NCBI RefSeq assembly: GCF_036226605.1
Contig: NZ_CP109000.1
Coordinates: 3,530,501 to 3,594,500, forward strand
Origin: Streptomyces sp. NBC_00704
GTDB taxonomy: Bacteria; Actinomycetota; Actinomycetes; Streptomycetales; Streptomycetaceae
Length of the DNA stretch: 64,000 nucleotides
Direction: 5' to 3'
Positions 57,074 through 64,000 of this stretch are shown here, piece by piece; positions within the stretch are counted from its first letter, which is position 1; each line of letters begins with the position of its first letter. The position numbers and the translations under genes are program-made. The notes beneath the pieces are model-generated. The model was not told the origin of the DNA. It was given only the letters and a program-made list of their open reading frames with translations, and did not search any database.

Positions 57074-59299
57074 ATGCTTGGATCAACCCACGGCACCCTC
57101 ACCACCGACTCCCGCCGGGCCCGGGTCATCGCGTGCGGCGAGGAACCCGGGCCCGCCGTCCACGGCCGGCCCGCCCAGGCGGACGACCTCGACGTCAGCG
57201 GCCGCCCGTTGTACGCGGACGTCCCCGATCTGGACCGGCTCTTCCGCCCCGGGTCCGTCGCGGTCGTCGGCGCCTCGGACGCCGAAGGACGCCCGAACAC
57301 CGGTGTCACCCGGCAACTGGTGGGCTGGGCCGACCGGGTGGGGGCGCGGCTGCATCCCGTGCACCCCACCCGCACGAGCGTGTTCGGCCTGCCCTGCGTC
57401 GCGTCCGTCGCCGACCTGCCCGAGCAGGTCGACCTGGCCGTGCTGCTGGTCTCCGACCCGCTGCCGGTGATCGAGCGGCTGGCGGAGACGAAGGTGAGGT
57501 TCGCGGTCGTCTTCGCCTCCGGCTTCGCGGAGACCGGCGCGCAGGGCGCGGCCGCCCAGGAGCGGCTGGCGGCGGCGGTGGAACGTTCCGGCATGCGTCT
57601 GCTCGGCCCCAACACCAACCTCAACGCCTTCGAGCGGTTCCGCGACGACCTGAGCGGACCGGCGATCGCGCTGATCACCCAGTCCGGCCACCAGGGCCGC
57701 CCGGTGTTCGCGCTCCAGGAACTCGGCGTGCGCGTCTCGCACTGGGCGCCGACCGGCAACGAGGCCGACCTGGAGACCGCCGACTTCCTCTCCTACTTCG
57801 CCGAGCGCCCGGAGGTCGGCGCGATCGCCTGCTACGTCGAGGGCCTCAAGGACGGCCGGTCCTTCCTGCTGGCCGCCGACCGGGCCGCCCGGCGCGGGGT
57901 GCCGGTCGTCGCCGTCAAGGTGGGCCGCACCGAGGCCGGCGCCCGCACCGCCGCCTCCCACACCGGCAAGCTGACCGGCGCGGACGAGGTGGTCGACGCG
58001 GCGATGCGGCAGTACGGCGTGATCCGCGTCGACGGCCTCGACGAACTCCAGGACACGGCGACCCTGCTGGCGCGGGCCCGGCCGCCGCGGGCCACCGGCG
58101 TCGCGATCTACTCCATCTCGGGCGGCACCGGCGCCCACGCGGCCGACCTGGCCACCGCGGCGGGCCTGGAGCTGCCCGCCCTGTCGAGCGCGAAACAGGC
58201 CGAACTGCACCAGTGGATCCCCGCGTACCTGAACGTGGCCAACCCGGTCGACAACGGCGGGCATCCGGTGGGCGACGAGCGCGGCCGGAAGATCATCGAC
58301 GCGATTCTCGACGACCCGGCGGTGGGCGTCCTGATCTGTCCCGTCACCGGGCCCTTCCCTCCCCTCAGCGACCGGCTGGTCCAGGACCTGGTGGACGCGG
58401 CGGAGCGGACCGACAAACTGGTGTGCGTGGTCTGGGGCTCCCCGGTGGGCACGGAACCCGCCTACCGCGAGGTCCTGCTGGGCTCCTCCCGGGTGGCCAC
58501 CTTCCGCACCCTGTCCAACTGCATCGCGGCCGTCCGCGCCCACCTCGACCACCACCGCTTCGTCACCGGCTACCGCTCCCCCTTCGACCAGGCCCCGCGC
58601 ACGCCCTCCCCGTCCTACCGCAAGGCGCAGCTGCTGATGCGGCCGGGCCAGCAGCTCAGCGAGCACGCGGCCAAGCAACTGCTGCGGGCGTACGGCATCC
58701 GCGTCCCGCGCGAGCAGCTGGTGACCAGCGCGGCGGCGGCCGTGCGGGCGGCGGGGCTGGTCGGCTACCCGGTGGTGATGAAGGCGTCCGGCGCGCAGAT
58801 CGCCCACAAGACCGAACTGGGCCTGGTCAAGATCGGCCTGACCTCGGCCAGCCAGGTCCGCGACGCCTACCGCGAGCTGACCGACATCGCCCGCTACGAG
58901 GGCGTCGAGCTGGACGGCGTCCTGGTGTGCCAGATGGTCGAACGGGGAGTGGAGATGGTCGTGGGCGTGACCCACGACGACCTGTTCGGGCCGACGGTCA
59001 CGGTCGGGCTCGGCGGGGTCCTGGTGGAGGTCCTGCGGGACGCGGCCGTGCGCGTCCCGCCCTTCGGCGAGGACCAGGCCCGCGCCATGCTGGCCGAACT
59101 GCGCGGCAGGGCACTGCTGGACGGCGTCCGCGGCCGCCCGCCGGCCGACGTCGACGCCCTCGTCGAGGTCGTCCTGCGGGTGCAGCGCATGGCCCTGGAA
59201 CTCGACGCCGACCTGGCCGAACTCGACGTCAACCCCCTGGTGGTCCTGCCCCGCGGCCAGGGCGCGGTGGCCCTGGACGCGCTGGCGGTGTGCAGATGA
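57074..59299 (+). CDS. ADP-forming acetate/acyl-CoA ligase, fused alpha and beta subunits
   Basis: 741 residues from ATG 57074, AGGAG 11 nt upstream. CoA-binding domain: LFRPGSVAVVGASDAEGRPNTGVTRQLVGW; succinyl-CoA-ligase-like ALITQSGHQG; phospho-His region ASHTGKLTGADEVVDAAMRQYG; then an ATP-grasp domain from about 540 (KQLLRAYGIRVPREQLV, KASGAQIAHKTELGLVKIGL, VTHDDLFGPTVTVGLGGVLVEVLRD, DLAELDVNPLVVLP). These enzymes activate short or aromatic/branched acids to CoA thioesters reversibly, making ATP in the reverse direction. It is second in chemistry to the AMP-forming ligase at 35703 and stands behind palindromes 10 and 11 with the repeat ORF and an enoyl-CoA hydratase. Confidence 0.93.
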   Translation: MLGSTHGTLTTDSRRARVIACGEEPGPAVHGRPAQADDLDVSGRPLYADVPDLDRLFRPGSVAVVGASDAEGRPNTGVTRQLVGWADRVGARLHPVHPTRTSVFGLPCVASVADLPEQVDLAVLLVSDPLPVIERLAETKVRFAVVFASGFAETGAQGAAAQERLAAAVERSGMRLLGPNTNLNAFERFRDDLSGPAIALITQSGHQGRPVFALQELGVRVSHWAPTGNEADLETADFLSYFAERPEVGAIACYVEGLKDGRSFLLAADRAARRGVPVVAVKVGRTEAGARTAASHTGKLTGADEVVDAAMRQYGVIRVDGLDELQDTATLLARARPPRATGVAIYSISGGTGAHAADLATAAGLELPALSSAKQAELHQWIPAYLNVANPVDNGGHPVGDERGRKIIDAILDDPAVGVLICPVTGPFPPLSDRLVQDLVDAAERTDKLVCVVWGSPVGTEPAYREVLLGSSRVATFRTLSNCIAAVRAHLDHHRFVTGYRSPFDQAPRTPSPSYRKAQLLMRPGQQLSEHAAKQLLRAYGIRVPREQLVTSAAAAVRAAGLVGYPVVMKASGAQIAHKTELGLVKIGLTSASQVRDAYRELTDIARYEGVELDGVLVCQMVERGVEMVVGVTHDDLFGPTVTVGLGGVLVEVLRDAAVRVPPFGEDQARAMLAELRGRALLDGVRGRPPADVDALVEVVLRVQRMALELDADLAELDVNPLVVLPRGQGAVALDALAVCR

Positions 59300-59784
59300 G
59301 GGCCGCTCGACGGGTACGGGCAGCCCGGCCGGCGAGCACGGCGCACACCGTGCGGGCCGCACGTCCGGCGGGTGCGACCCACCGCGTACGGGCCGCGCGG
59401 CCGACGAGCAGCGCGCATCCCGTGCCGGCCGCGCGACCGGCGAGCACCGCGCACACCGAGCGGACCGCACAGCCGGCGGATGCGACTCACCGCGTACGGG
59501 CCGCACGGCCGACGAGCAGCGCGCATCCCGTGCCGGCCGCGCGACCGGCGAGCACCGCGCACACCGAGCGGACCGCACAGCCGGCGGATGCGACTCACCG
59601 CGTACGGGCCGCACAGCCGACGAGCACCGCGCACACCGTGCGGACCGCACAGCCGGCGAGTGCGGTGCGGTCCGCGCGGGCCGCGCGACCGGCAAGCACC
59701 GCTCAACCCCTAGGGGCCACACGACCGTCGCGTGCGGCTCGGCCCGCGTGGGCCACCCGGCATGAGCGGGGGGAGGGAGCATGA
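59296..59784 (+). CDS. Repeat-encoded Ala/Arg/Pro/Thr-rich ORF, coupled at both ends
   Basis: A 162-residue frame opens with ATG inside the stop of the acyl-CoA ligase gene (ATGA, 59296-59299) and its own stop is shared with the start of the enoyl-CoA hydratase gene (ATGA, 59781-59784). It is open throughout although made almost entirely of 36-bp repeats: 12-residue units such as AARPTSSAHPVP, AARPASTAHTER, TAQPADATHRVR. The product would be strongly basic and disordered. No Shine-Dalgarno precedes it other than translation of the upstream gene. In favour of coding: no stop in 162 codons and exact ATGA coupling on both sides. Against: repeats with unit length divisible by 3 stay open once open, and other frames are open too. 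Confidence 0.4.
   Translation: MRAARRVRAARPASTAHTVRAARPAGATHRVRAARPTSSAHPVPAARPASTAHTERTAQPADATHRVRAARPTSSAHPVPAARPASTAHTERTAQPADATHRVRAAQPTSTAHTVRTAQPASAVRSARAARPASTAQPLGATRPSRAARPAWATRHERGEGA
59311..59705. repeat. 36-bp tandem repeat with 108-bp higher-order period
   Basis: Units of 36 bp recur about eleven times. A 108-bp block of three subunits repeats almost exactly at 59383, 59491 and 59599 (the landmark CGCGTACGGGCC starts at each), with the third copy diverging at its end. Flanking units are more degenerate. This looks like recent unequal crossing-over or slippage. No spacer structure, so not a CRISPR. Confidence 0.92.
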
Positions 59785-60578
59785 CCGGGTCCGAGGCGTC
59801 GGTGCGGCGGCGGACCGACCGCCATGTCACCCGTCTGACGCTCGACCGGCCCGAGGCCCTCAACGCCCTCACCCCCGACGGGCGCGACCGGCTGATCGTG
59901 CTTCTCGGCGAGGCATCGGCGGATCCGGATGTGCGGGCGGTGATCCTGACCGGCGCCGGCCGCGGCTTCTGCGCGGGGGCCGATCTGCGCGGCGGCGGCG
60001 CGCGCGGCGAGCGGATCGCCGGGGACGTCGCCCGCACCCTGCGCCTCGGCGCGCAGCGCCTCGTCGCCGCCGTCCTCGACTGCGAGAAACCGGTGATCGC
60101 CGCGGTGAACGGCACGGCCGCCGGCCTGGGCGCCCACCTCGCGCTCGCCTGCGACCTGGTGCTGGCGGCCGAATCGGCCCGCTTCATCGAGGTGTTCGTC
60201 CGCCGCGGCCTGGTCCCCGACGGCGGCGGCGCCTATCTGCTGCCCCGCCTGGTCGGCCCGCAGCGCGCCAAGGAGCTGATGTTCTTCGGCGACGCGCTCA
60301 CCGCGCCGGACGCCGAACGCCTGGGGCTGGTCAACCGGGTCGTCCCGGACGCCGACCTGGACAGGACGGCCCACGACTGGGCGGCCCGCCTGGCCGCCGG
60401 TCCCACCCGTGCCCTGGCGCTCACCAAGCAGCTCGTCAACGCCTCCCTGGAGTCGGACCGCGCCACGGCCTTCGCCGCCGAGGCCGCCGCCCAGGAGATC
60501 AACATGACGACGAGGGACGCCCAGGAGGGCGTGGCGAGCTTCGTGGAGCGCCGGGCGACGGACTTCCACGGCCGGTGA
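59781..60578 (+). CDS. Enoyl-CoA hydratase/isomerase family protein
   Basis: 265 residues from ATG 59781, with GGGGGAGGGAG just upstream within the repeat ORF. HVTRLTLDRPEALNALTPDGRDRL, VRAVILTGAGRGFCAGADLRGGG, KPVIAAVNGTAAGLGAHLALACDLVLAAESARFIEVFVRRGLVPDGGGAYLLPRLVG. The second oxyanion Gly (GLGAHLA) is present; the first catalytic Glu position of hydratases is Ala/Leu here while GLVPDGGGAYLLPR holds an Asp, as in isomerase/dehalogenase-type members. It should act on an enoyl-CoA of the pathway. Last gene of the unit that begins with the ADP-forming ligase. Confidence 0.9.
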   Translation: MTGSEASVRRRTDRHVTRLTLDRPEALNALTPDGRDRLIVLLGEASADPDVRAVILTGAGRGFCAGADLRGGGARGERIAGDVARTLRLGAQRLVAAVLDCEKPVIAAVNGTAAGLGAHLALACDLVLAAESARFIEVFVRRGLVPDGGGAYLLPRLVGPQRAKELMFFGDALTAPDAERLGLVNRVVPDADLDRTAHDWAARLAAGPTRALALTKQLVNASLESDRATAFAAEAAAQEINMTTRDAQEGVASFVERRATDFHGR

Positions 60579-60619
60579 CCCGCGGACCGCCCGGTCCACG
60601 GGTCCGCACCCCTTCCCAT

Positions 60620-60634
60620 CTGACATGCCGTCAG
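60620..60634. promoter_or_regulatory. Regulon palindrome 12
   Basis: CTGACATGCCGTCAG, 13 nt before the flavin reductase start. Confidence 0.75.
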
Positions 60635-60647
60635 TTTCAATGAGGAC

Positions 60648-61229
60648 ATGATGGGACATGCGGGAATGGCGGCCGCCGCCGTCCGATACCTCCGGGCGGG
60701 GCCGGTCGAACCGCTGCCGCGCCCCGCGCTGCGCTGCGTGCGCGACGACGAGCGGGCGCCCGTCGATCCCGGCGAGTTCCGCAGGGTGCTCGGGAGCTTC
60801 GCCTCCGGGGTGACCGTCGTGACGGCGCCGACGCCCGAGGGCCCCGCCGGCTTCGCCTGCCAGTCGTTCTCCTCGCTCTCCCTCGATCCGCCCCTGGTCG
60901 CCTTCATGGTCGGCCGCACGTCCACGACCTGGCCGCGCATCGCCCGGGCGGGCGTCTTCTGCGTCAACGTCCTCAGCGCGCGCCAGGCGGCGCTGTGCCG
61001 GGCCTTCGCGGTGAGCGGCGCGGACAAGTTCGCCGGCGTCGACCACGACCCGGCCCCGGTCTCGGGCGCCCCGCGGCTCGCCGGCGCGCTCGCCTGGATC
61101 GACTGCGCGATCCACGCCGTCCACACCGGCGGCGACCATCTGGTCGTCGTGGGCCGCGTGAACGCCCTCGGCACGGGCGAGGACGCGGACGAACCGCCCC
61201 TGCTGTTCCACAGGGGCCGGTTCCTGTGA
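60648..61229 (+). CDS. Flavin reductase (HpaC/HsaB-like)
   Basis: 193 residues; ATG 60648 or the next codon ATG 60651 (GAGGA at 60642-60646 fits the latter slightly better). FRRVLGSFASGVTVVTAPTPEGPAGFACQSFSSLSLDPPLVAFMVGRTSTTWPRIARAGVFCVNVLSARQAALCRAF is the split-barrel flavin reductase signature. It reduces FMN or FAD with NAD(P)H and hands it to a two-component monooxygenase. No classical HsaA-type oxygenase is in the window, but the luciferase-like proteins at 25192 and 28950, which carry the same operators, could use its reduced flavin. It has its own palindrome. Confidence 0.9.
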   Translation: MMGHAGMAAAAVRYLRAGPVEPLPRPALRCVRDDERAPVDPGEFRRVLGSFASGVTVVTAPTPEGPAGFACQSFSSLSLDPPLVAFMVGRTSTTWPRIARAGVFCVNVLSARQAALCRAFAVSGADKFAGVDHDPAPVSGAPRLAGALAWIDCAIHAVHTGGDHLVVVGRVNALGTGEDADEPPLLFHRGRFL

Positions 61230-61244
61230 CCCACGGGTGAGCGA

Positions 61245-61372
61245 CCTGCGGGTGACGCGGCCTGCGGGCAACGCGGCCTGCGGGCAACGCGGCCTGCGCG
61301 TGAAGTGACCTGCGGGCGACGTGACCTGCGCGTGAAGTGACGTACGGGTGACGTGACCTACGGGTGAGGCCG
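61245..61372. repeat. 16-bp tandem repeat, eight degenerate copies
   Basis: Eight units of about CCTGCGGGTGACGCGG run from 61245 to 61372. Units 2 and 3 are identical; later units drift (CCTGCGCGTGAAGTGA, CGTACGGGTGACGTGA). It fills the gap between the flavin reductase and the convergent multicopper oxidase. No terminator-like hairpin replaces it. Confidence 0.88.
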
Positions 61373-61395
61373 GTGTCCGCGCCGTCGGCCGCCGC

Positions 61396-62925
61396 TCACT
61401 TCACGTACTCGACGATCTGCATCATGCCTTCGTCGCCGTGCTGGAGCTGATGACAGTGCAGCATCGAGCGGCCGGTGAAGTCCTCGGCGCGCAGCCGGAA
61501 GGTGACCGAGCCCTTCGGCGGGACGGTGACGGTGTCGTGCCAGACCGGCGTGGCGAGCCGGCGGTTGTCCACGGCGGTCAGCAGGAAGTGGTTGGTGTGC
61601 AGGTGGAAGGGGTGGTGGCTGTGGGCGTGCGAGTCGTTGACGACCGTCCACTCCTCCACCTCGCCGAGCCGCACCCGCTGGTTGACGTGGTCGGACGAGT
61701 AGCGGCCCCAGGCGGTGTCCGTGCGGCCGCCCGGTGAGACGGCGGGCGGGGTCTCGCCGTCGCCCAGGATGCGGTAGGCGTTCGGGAAGGCGCCGGAGAA
61801 GACGTTCTCGTAGCTGCGGAAGGTCAGCGTCCGGGTGCGGGTGGGCTCCGGCAGCTCGGGGGGCCGGCCGGGCAGACGGGCCGGGAGCGGCATCGAGCGG
61901 GCGGCGCCGGTGACGACGAGGGTGAGCAGGTGCTGGGAGGGGCCGCCGCCGGTCAGCTGGTAGGTGCCGGGCTTGCCGCCCCGGACGAGGATGTCGGCCC
62001 GGCCGCCCATCGGCAGCGTCAGTCCGGTGGTCGCGACGGGTTCCATGAAGGTGACGCCGTCGCAGGCGATCTGGTGCATCTCCTGTCCGGCGAGGCTGAG
62101 GAAGTGCGCCGTCAGCGCGCCGGCGTTGACGACCCGCCAGCGCTGGATCTCTCCCGGCGCGATGGTCAGCACGGGGTTTTTCACGCCGTTGACCAGGAAC
62201 GTCGAGGCGATGCCGTCGTAGACGCCGTTCGAGGTCAGCTCCGGCACCCGCCCGCCGGACACCTTGAGTTCGCTGATGCAGACGACGACCTCACGGGCGG
62301 CGGCGATCTCGGGGACCTCGTCGACGTCCCCCTCGACGACGAGCACGCCGGCCATGCCGCTCAGCACCTGGGTGGCGGTGGATCCGTGGTGGTGGGGGTG
62401 GTACCAGTAGGTGCCCGCCGGATGGTCGGCGGGCACGTCGACGCGGCTGACGTGCGCGGTGGCGGCGCCCCGGACGGCGGCGGGCTCGAAGACGCGGAAG
62501 ACGTTGTCCGCCTCGCCCGTCGGGTCCACGTGCAGGCCGTGCGTGTGCAGGTTGAAGCTGTTGAAGTGATGGGGGACGTTCATCTCCTCGTGCGCCCCGC
62601 CGGCGTTCGCCGGCAGCGCGTTGACCTGGGTGATCTCCAGGGAGTCCCCGGGGTGCACGCGCAGCGTCGGCCCCGGCACGGCGCCCTCGTAGGTGCGCGT
62701 GGACACCCGCCCGACGCCGGGGATGTCCAGGTCGGTGAACCGGACGTTCAGCTCGGTCCGCAGCCGTCCCGTGTCGGGCGACGAGCTGCGCGTCTCCGGC
62801 TCGGGGAAGGGCGGGTCGGCCGCCTCCCGCGCGGCCGCGGGCGGACCCGCCGCCCCCGCGGACACGACCGCCCCGGCGGCGAGCGGCAGGCTTTTCAGTA
62901 CGCCACGACGGGACAGAGCTGGCAT
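61396..62925 (-). CDS. Tat-exported multicopper oxidase, three-domain laccase type
   Basis: 509 residues. Tat signal ALSRRGVLKSLPLAAGAVVSAGAAGPPAAA. All copper motifs are present: NLHTHGLHVDP (HxH), YWYHPHHHGSTATQ, HHPFHLHTNHF and MLHCHQLQHGDEGMMQIV, giving a type 1 copper with Met axial ligand and the trinuclear cluster. It oxidises phenols, metals or other reductants with O2 outside the cell. Similar proteins are laccases or cuprous/manganese oxidases. Convergent with the flavin reductase across a repeat; not obviously linked to the regulon. Confidence 0.92.
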   Translation of the reverse strand: MPALSRRGVLKSLPLAAGAVVSAGAAGPPAAAREAADPPFPEPETRSSSPDTGRLRTELNVRFTDLDIPGVGRVSTRTYEGAVPGPTLRVHPGDSLEITQVNALPANAGGAHEEMNVPHHFNSFNLHTHGLHVDPTGEADNVFRVFEPAAVRGAATAHVSRVDVPADHPAGTYWYHPHHHGSTATQVLSGMAGVLVVEGDVDEVPEIAAAREVVVCISELKVSGGRVPELTSNGVYDGIASTFLVNGVKNPVLTIAPGEIQRWRVVNAGALTAHFLSLAGQEMHQIACDGVTFMEPVATTGLTLPMGGRADILVRGGKPGTYQLTGGGPSQHLLTLVVTGAARSMPLPARLPGRPPELPEPTRTRTLTFRSYENVFSGAFPNAYRILGDGETPPAVSPGGRTDTAWGRYSSDHVNQRVRLGEVEEWTVVNDSHAHSHHPFHLHTNHFLLTAVDNRRLATPVWHDTVTVPPKGSVTFRLRAEDFTGRSMLHCHQLQHGDEGMMQIVEYVK

Positions 62926-63069
62926 GAGGGGCCTCCACGGGCAGTGAACGGCAGAGCGGGTCGGAGCACCCTCACATTACGGAACGTGGCCGCCCAGCAC
63001 GTGGAGTAACCACCGGCGGGTTGCGCACCCGCCGCCTCCCCTTTCCCCTTCCCCCCTCCCCCGGCGTCG

Positions 63070-64000
63070 TCAGGCAGTGGCCGGTGCCGGGAGGCCGTGG
63101 GTGGTGGCGGGCCTGCGCCGGATGACCAGCGCCATCAGCGCGGCGGCGGCGCACAGCGCCCCGGAGCCGTACCAGACCACGTCGTACGAGCCGAACGCGT
63201 CACGGGCCACGCCGCCCAGGAAGGCCACCAGGGCCGCGCCCACCTGGTGCGAGGCCAGGACCCAGCCGAAGACGATCGCGCTGTCCTCGCCGTAGTGCTC
63301 GCGGCACAGCGCGAGGGTGGGCGGCACGGTCGCCACCCAGTCCAGGCCGTAGAAGACGATGAAGAAGATCATCGGAGGGTGGACCGAAGGGGCCAGCAGC
63401 ATGGGCAGGAACAGCAGCGAGACGCCGCGCAGCGCGTAGTACACCGCGAGGAGCCGGCGCGCCTCGAAACGGTCGGTGAACCAGCCGGAGGCGATGGTGC
63501 CGACCACGTCGAACACCCCGACGACGGCGAGCAGCGAGGCCGCCGCCGTGACCGGCATCCCGTGGTCGTGGGCGGCCGGTACGAAGTGGGTCTGCACGAG
63601 GCCGTTCGTCGAGGCGCCGCAGATGGCGAAGGTGCCGGCCAGCAGCCAGAAGGGGCCCGTGCGCACCGCGGAGGCCAGCACCCGCAGCGTGCGGCGGGCG
63701 GCGCCCGGCACCGGCGCGGGCTTGGGGACGAACTCCCGCGCGCCGTAGGGCTTCTGGCCGACGTCGGCCGGATGGTCCCGCAGCAGCAGCCAGACGAAGG
63801 GGACGACGGCGAGCGCGGCCAGCGCGACGGTCACCGCGGCCGGTCGCCAGTCGTAGCGCGTGACCGTCCACGACAGCAGCGGCAGGAAGATCAGCTGGCC
63901 GGAGGCGGAGGCCGCGGTGAGGATCCCGCTGACCAGGCCCCGCCGCTCGGTGAACCACCGGTTGGTGACCGTCGCGGCGAACGCGAGCGCCATCGAGCCC
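63070..64000 (-). CDS. MFS transporter (OFA/oxalate-formate type), 5' end beyond the window
   Basis: About 310 C-terminal residues; the frame is open at the right edge (GSMALAFAATVTNRWFTERRGLVSGILTAASASGQL). The WFxxRRGLxxGI loop and about eight membrane helices, with GWFTDRFEARRLLAVYYALRG as the central loop of the C-terminal half, point to monocarboxylate-type MFS carriers. REHYGEDSAIVFGWVLASHQVGAALVAFLGG matches such porters closely. It could import a carboxylic acid, but it lies 145 bp upstream of, and on the same strand as, the multicopper oxidase, and no palindrome is within the window. Confidence 0.87.
   Translation of the reverse strand, partial: GSMALAFAATVTNRWFTERRGLVSGILTAASASGQLIFLPLLSWTVTRYDWRPAAVTVALAALAVVPFVWLLLRDHPADVGQKPYGAREFVPKPAPVPGAARRTLRVLASAVRTGPFWLLAGTFAICGASTNGLVQTHFVPAAHDHGMPVTAAASLLAVVGVFDVVGTIASGWFTDRFEARRLLAVYYALRGVSLLFLPMLLAPSVHPPMIFFIVFYGLDWVATVPPTLALCREHYGEDSAIVFGWVLASHQVGAALVAFLGGVARDAFGSYDVVWYGSGALCAAAALMALVIRRRPATTHGLPAPATA

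Noticed and set aside
59311..59705. CRISPR-like array
   Set aside because: The units are contiguous 36-bp repeats with no unique spacers, and no cas genes are present.
1..64000. tRNA or rRNA genes
   Set aside because: I looked for cloverleaf ends and rRNA landmarks by eye and saw none; a covariance search would be needed to exclude small RNAs.

Overview
The window is a stretch of Streptomyces chromosome. Coding DNA has very high GC with strong third-position G/C bias, and GTG/TTG starts and ATGA/GTGA stop-start overlaps are common. The gene set is typically streptomycete: DUF397 with a DUF5753 helix-turn-helix protein, GPP34, FO synthase, and an AfsK/KbpA/AfsR/AfsS signalling locus. From memory, S. 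coelicolor carries the equivalents of gpx, the D-Ala-D-Ala carboxypeptidase, fbiC, afsR, afsS, afsK and kbpA in one neighbourhood (SCO44xx). I read the window as that conserved backbone interrupted by accessory catabolic modules.

Layout. 0-10.5 kb: truncated MFS transporter, ArsR-like regulator, glutathione peroxidase, DUF397/HTH pair, GPP34 protein, carboxypeptidase with a very long disordered cytoplasmic domain, and a large membrane protein. 10.5-14 kb: divergent pair (unknown alpha/beta-barrel-like protein and SDR) sharing one palindrome, then a sodium:solute symporter. 14-21.8 kb: degenerate ADP-ribosylglycohydrolase, degenerate L,D-transpeptidase, fbiC, F420-type oxidoreductase, I42-like lipoprotein, DUF385 protein and a MazEF-type pair. 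21.8-31.1 kb: catabolic genes (ALDH, D-aminoacylase-type amidohydrolase, two luciferase-like oxidoreductases, SDR, amidohydrolase-2), interrupted by an M1 peptidase. 31.3-34.9 kb: afsR and afsS. 34.9-39.8 kb: HigBA-like toxin-antitoxin pair (antitoxin frameshifted), acyl-CoA ligase, and thiolase/DUF35/enoyl-CoA hydratase. 39.9-44.7 kb: secreted protein, afsK, kbpA, TetR. 44.7-53.8 kb: Lrp/LysE pair, DUF385 plus acyl-CoA dehydrogenase, second thiolase, expansin, PdxH, toxin relic, two acetyltransferases, second DUF35 protein with DoxX. 54-64 kb: two FAD enzymes, ADP-forming acyl-CoA synthetase, repeat-rich ORF, enoyl-CoA hydratase, flavin reductase, multicopper oxidase, truncated MFS transporter.

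Main result. Twelve copies of one 15-bp palindrome, CTGAC-N5-GTCAG (best form ATCTGACGgtaCGTCAGAT; two copies carry one mismatch), lie in front of nearly every acyl-CoA, SDR or luciferase-like transcription unit between 11.4 and 60.6 kb. I saw no full copy in front of the housekeeping or Afs genes. This outlines a scattered regulon, probably under a TetR-type repressor, for CoA-dependent breakdown of an unidentified carboxylic, steroid-like or terpenoid-like substrate. It contains acyl-CoA ligase, ADP-forming ligase, dehydrogenase, two hydratases, two Ltp-type thiolases with DUF35 partners, SDRs, ALDH, amidohydrolases and flavin/F420 oxidoreductases. A one-mismatch copy overlaps the start codon of the TetR gene at 43984, making that protein the first candidate regulator. 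FO synthase nearby supplies the F420 precursor that some of these oxidoreductases may need.

The window is also rich in short tandem repeats, mostly intergenic. The most striking is a 36/108-bp array filling a 162-codon ORF joined by ATGA overlaps to genes on both sides. All functions are inferred by reading the sequence; no database search was possible.
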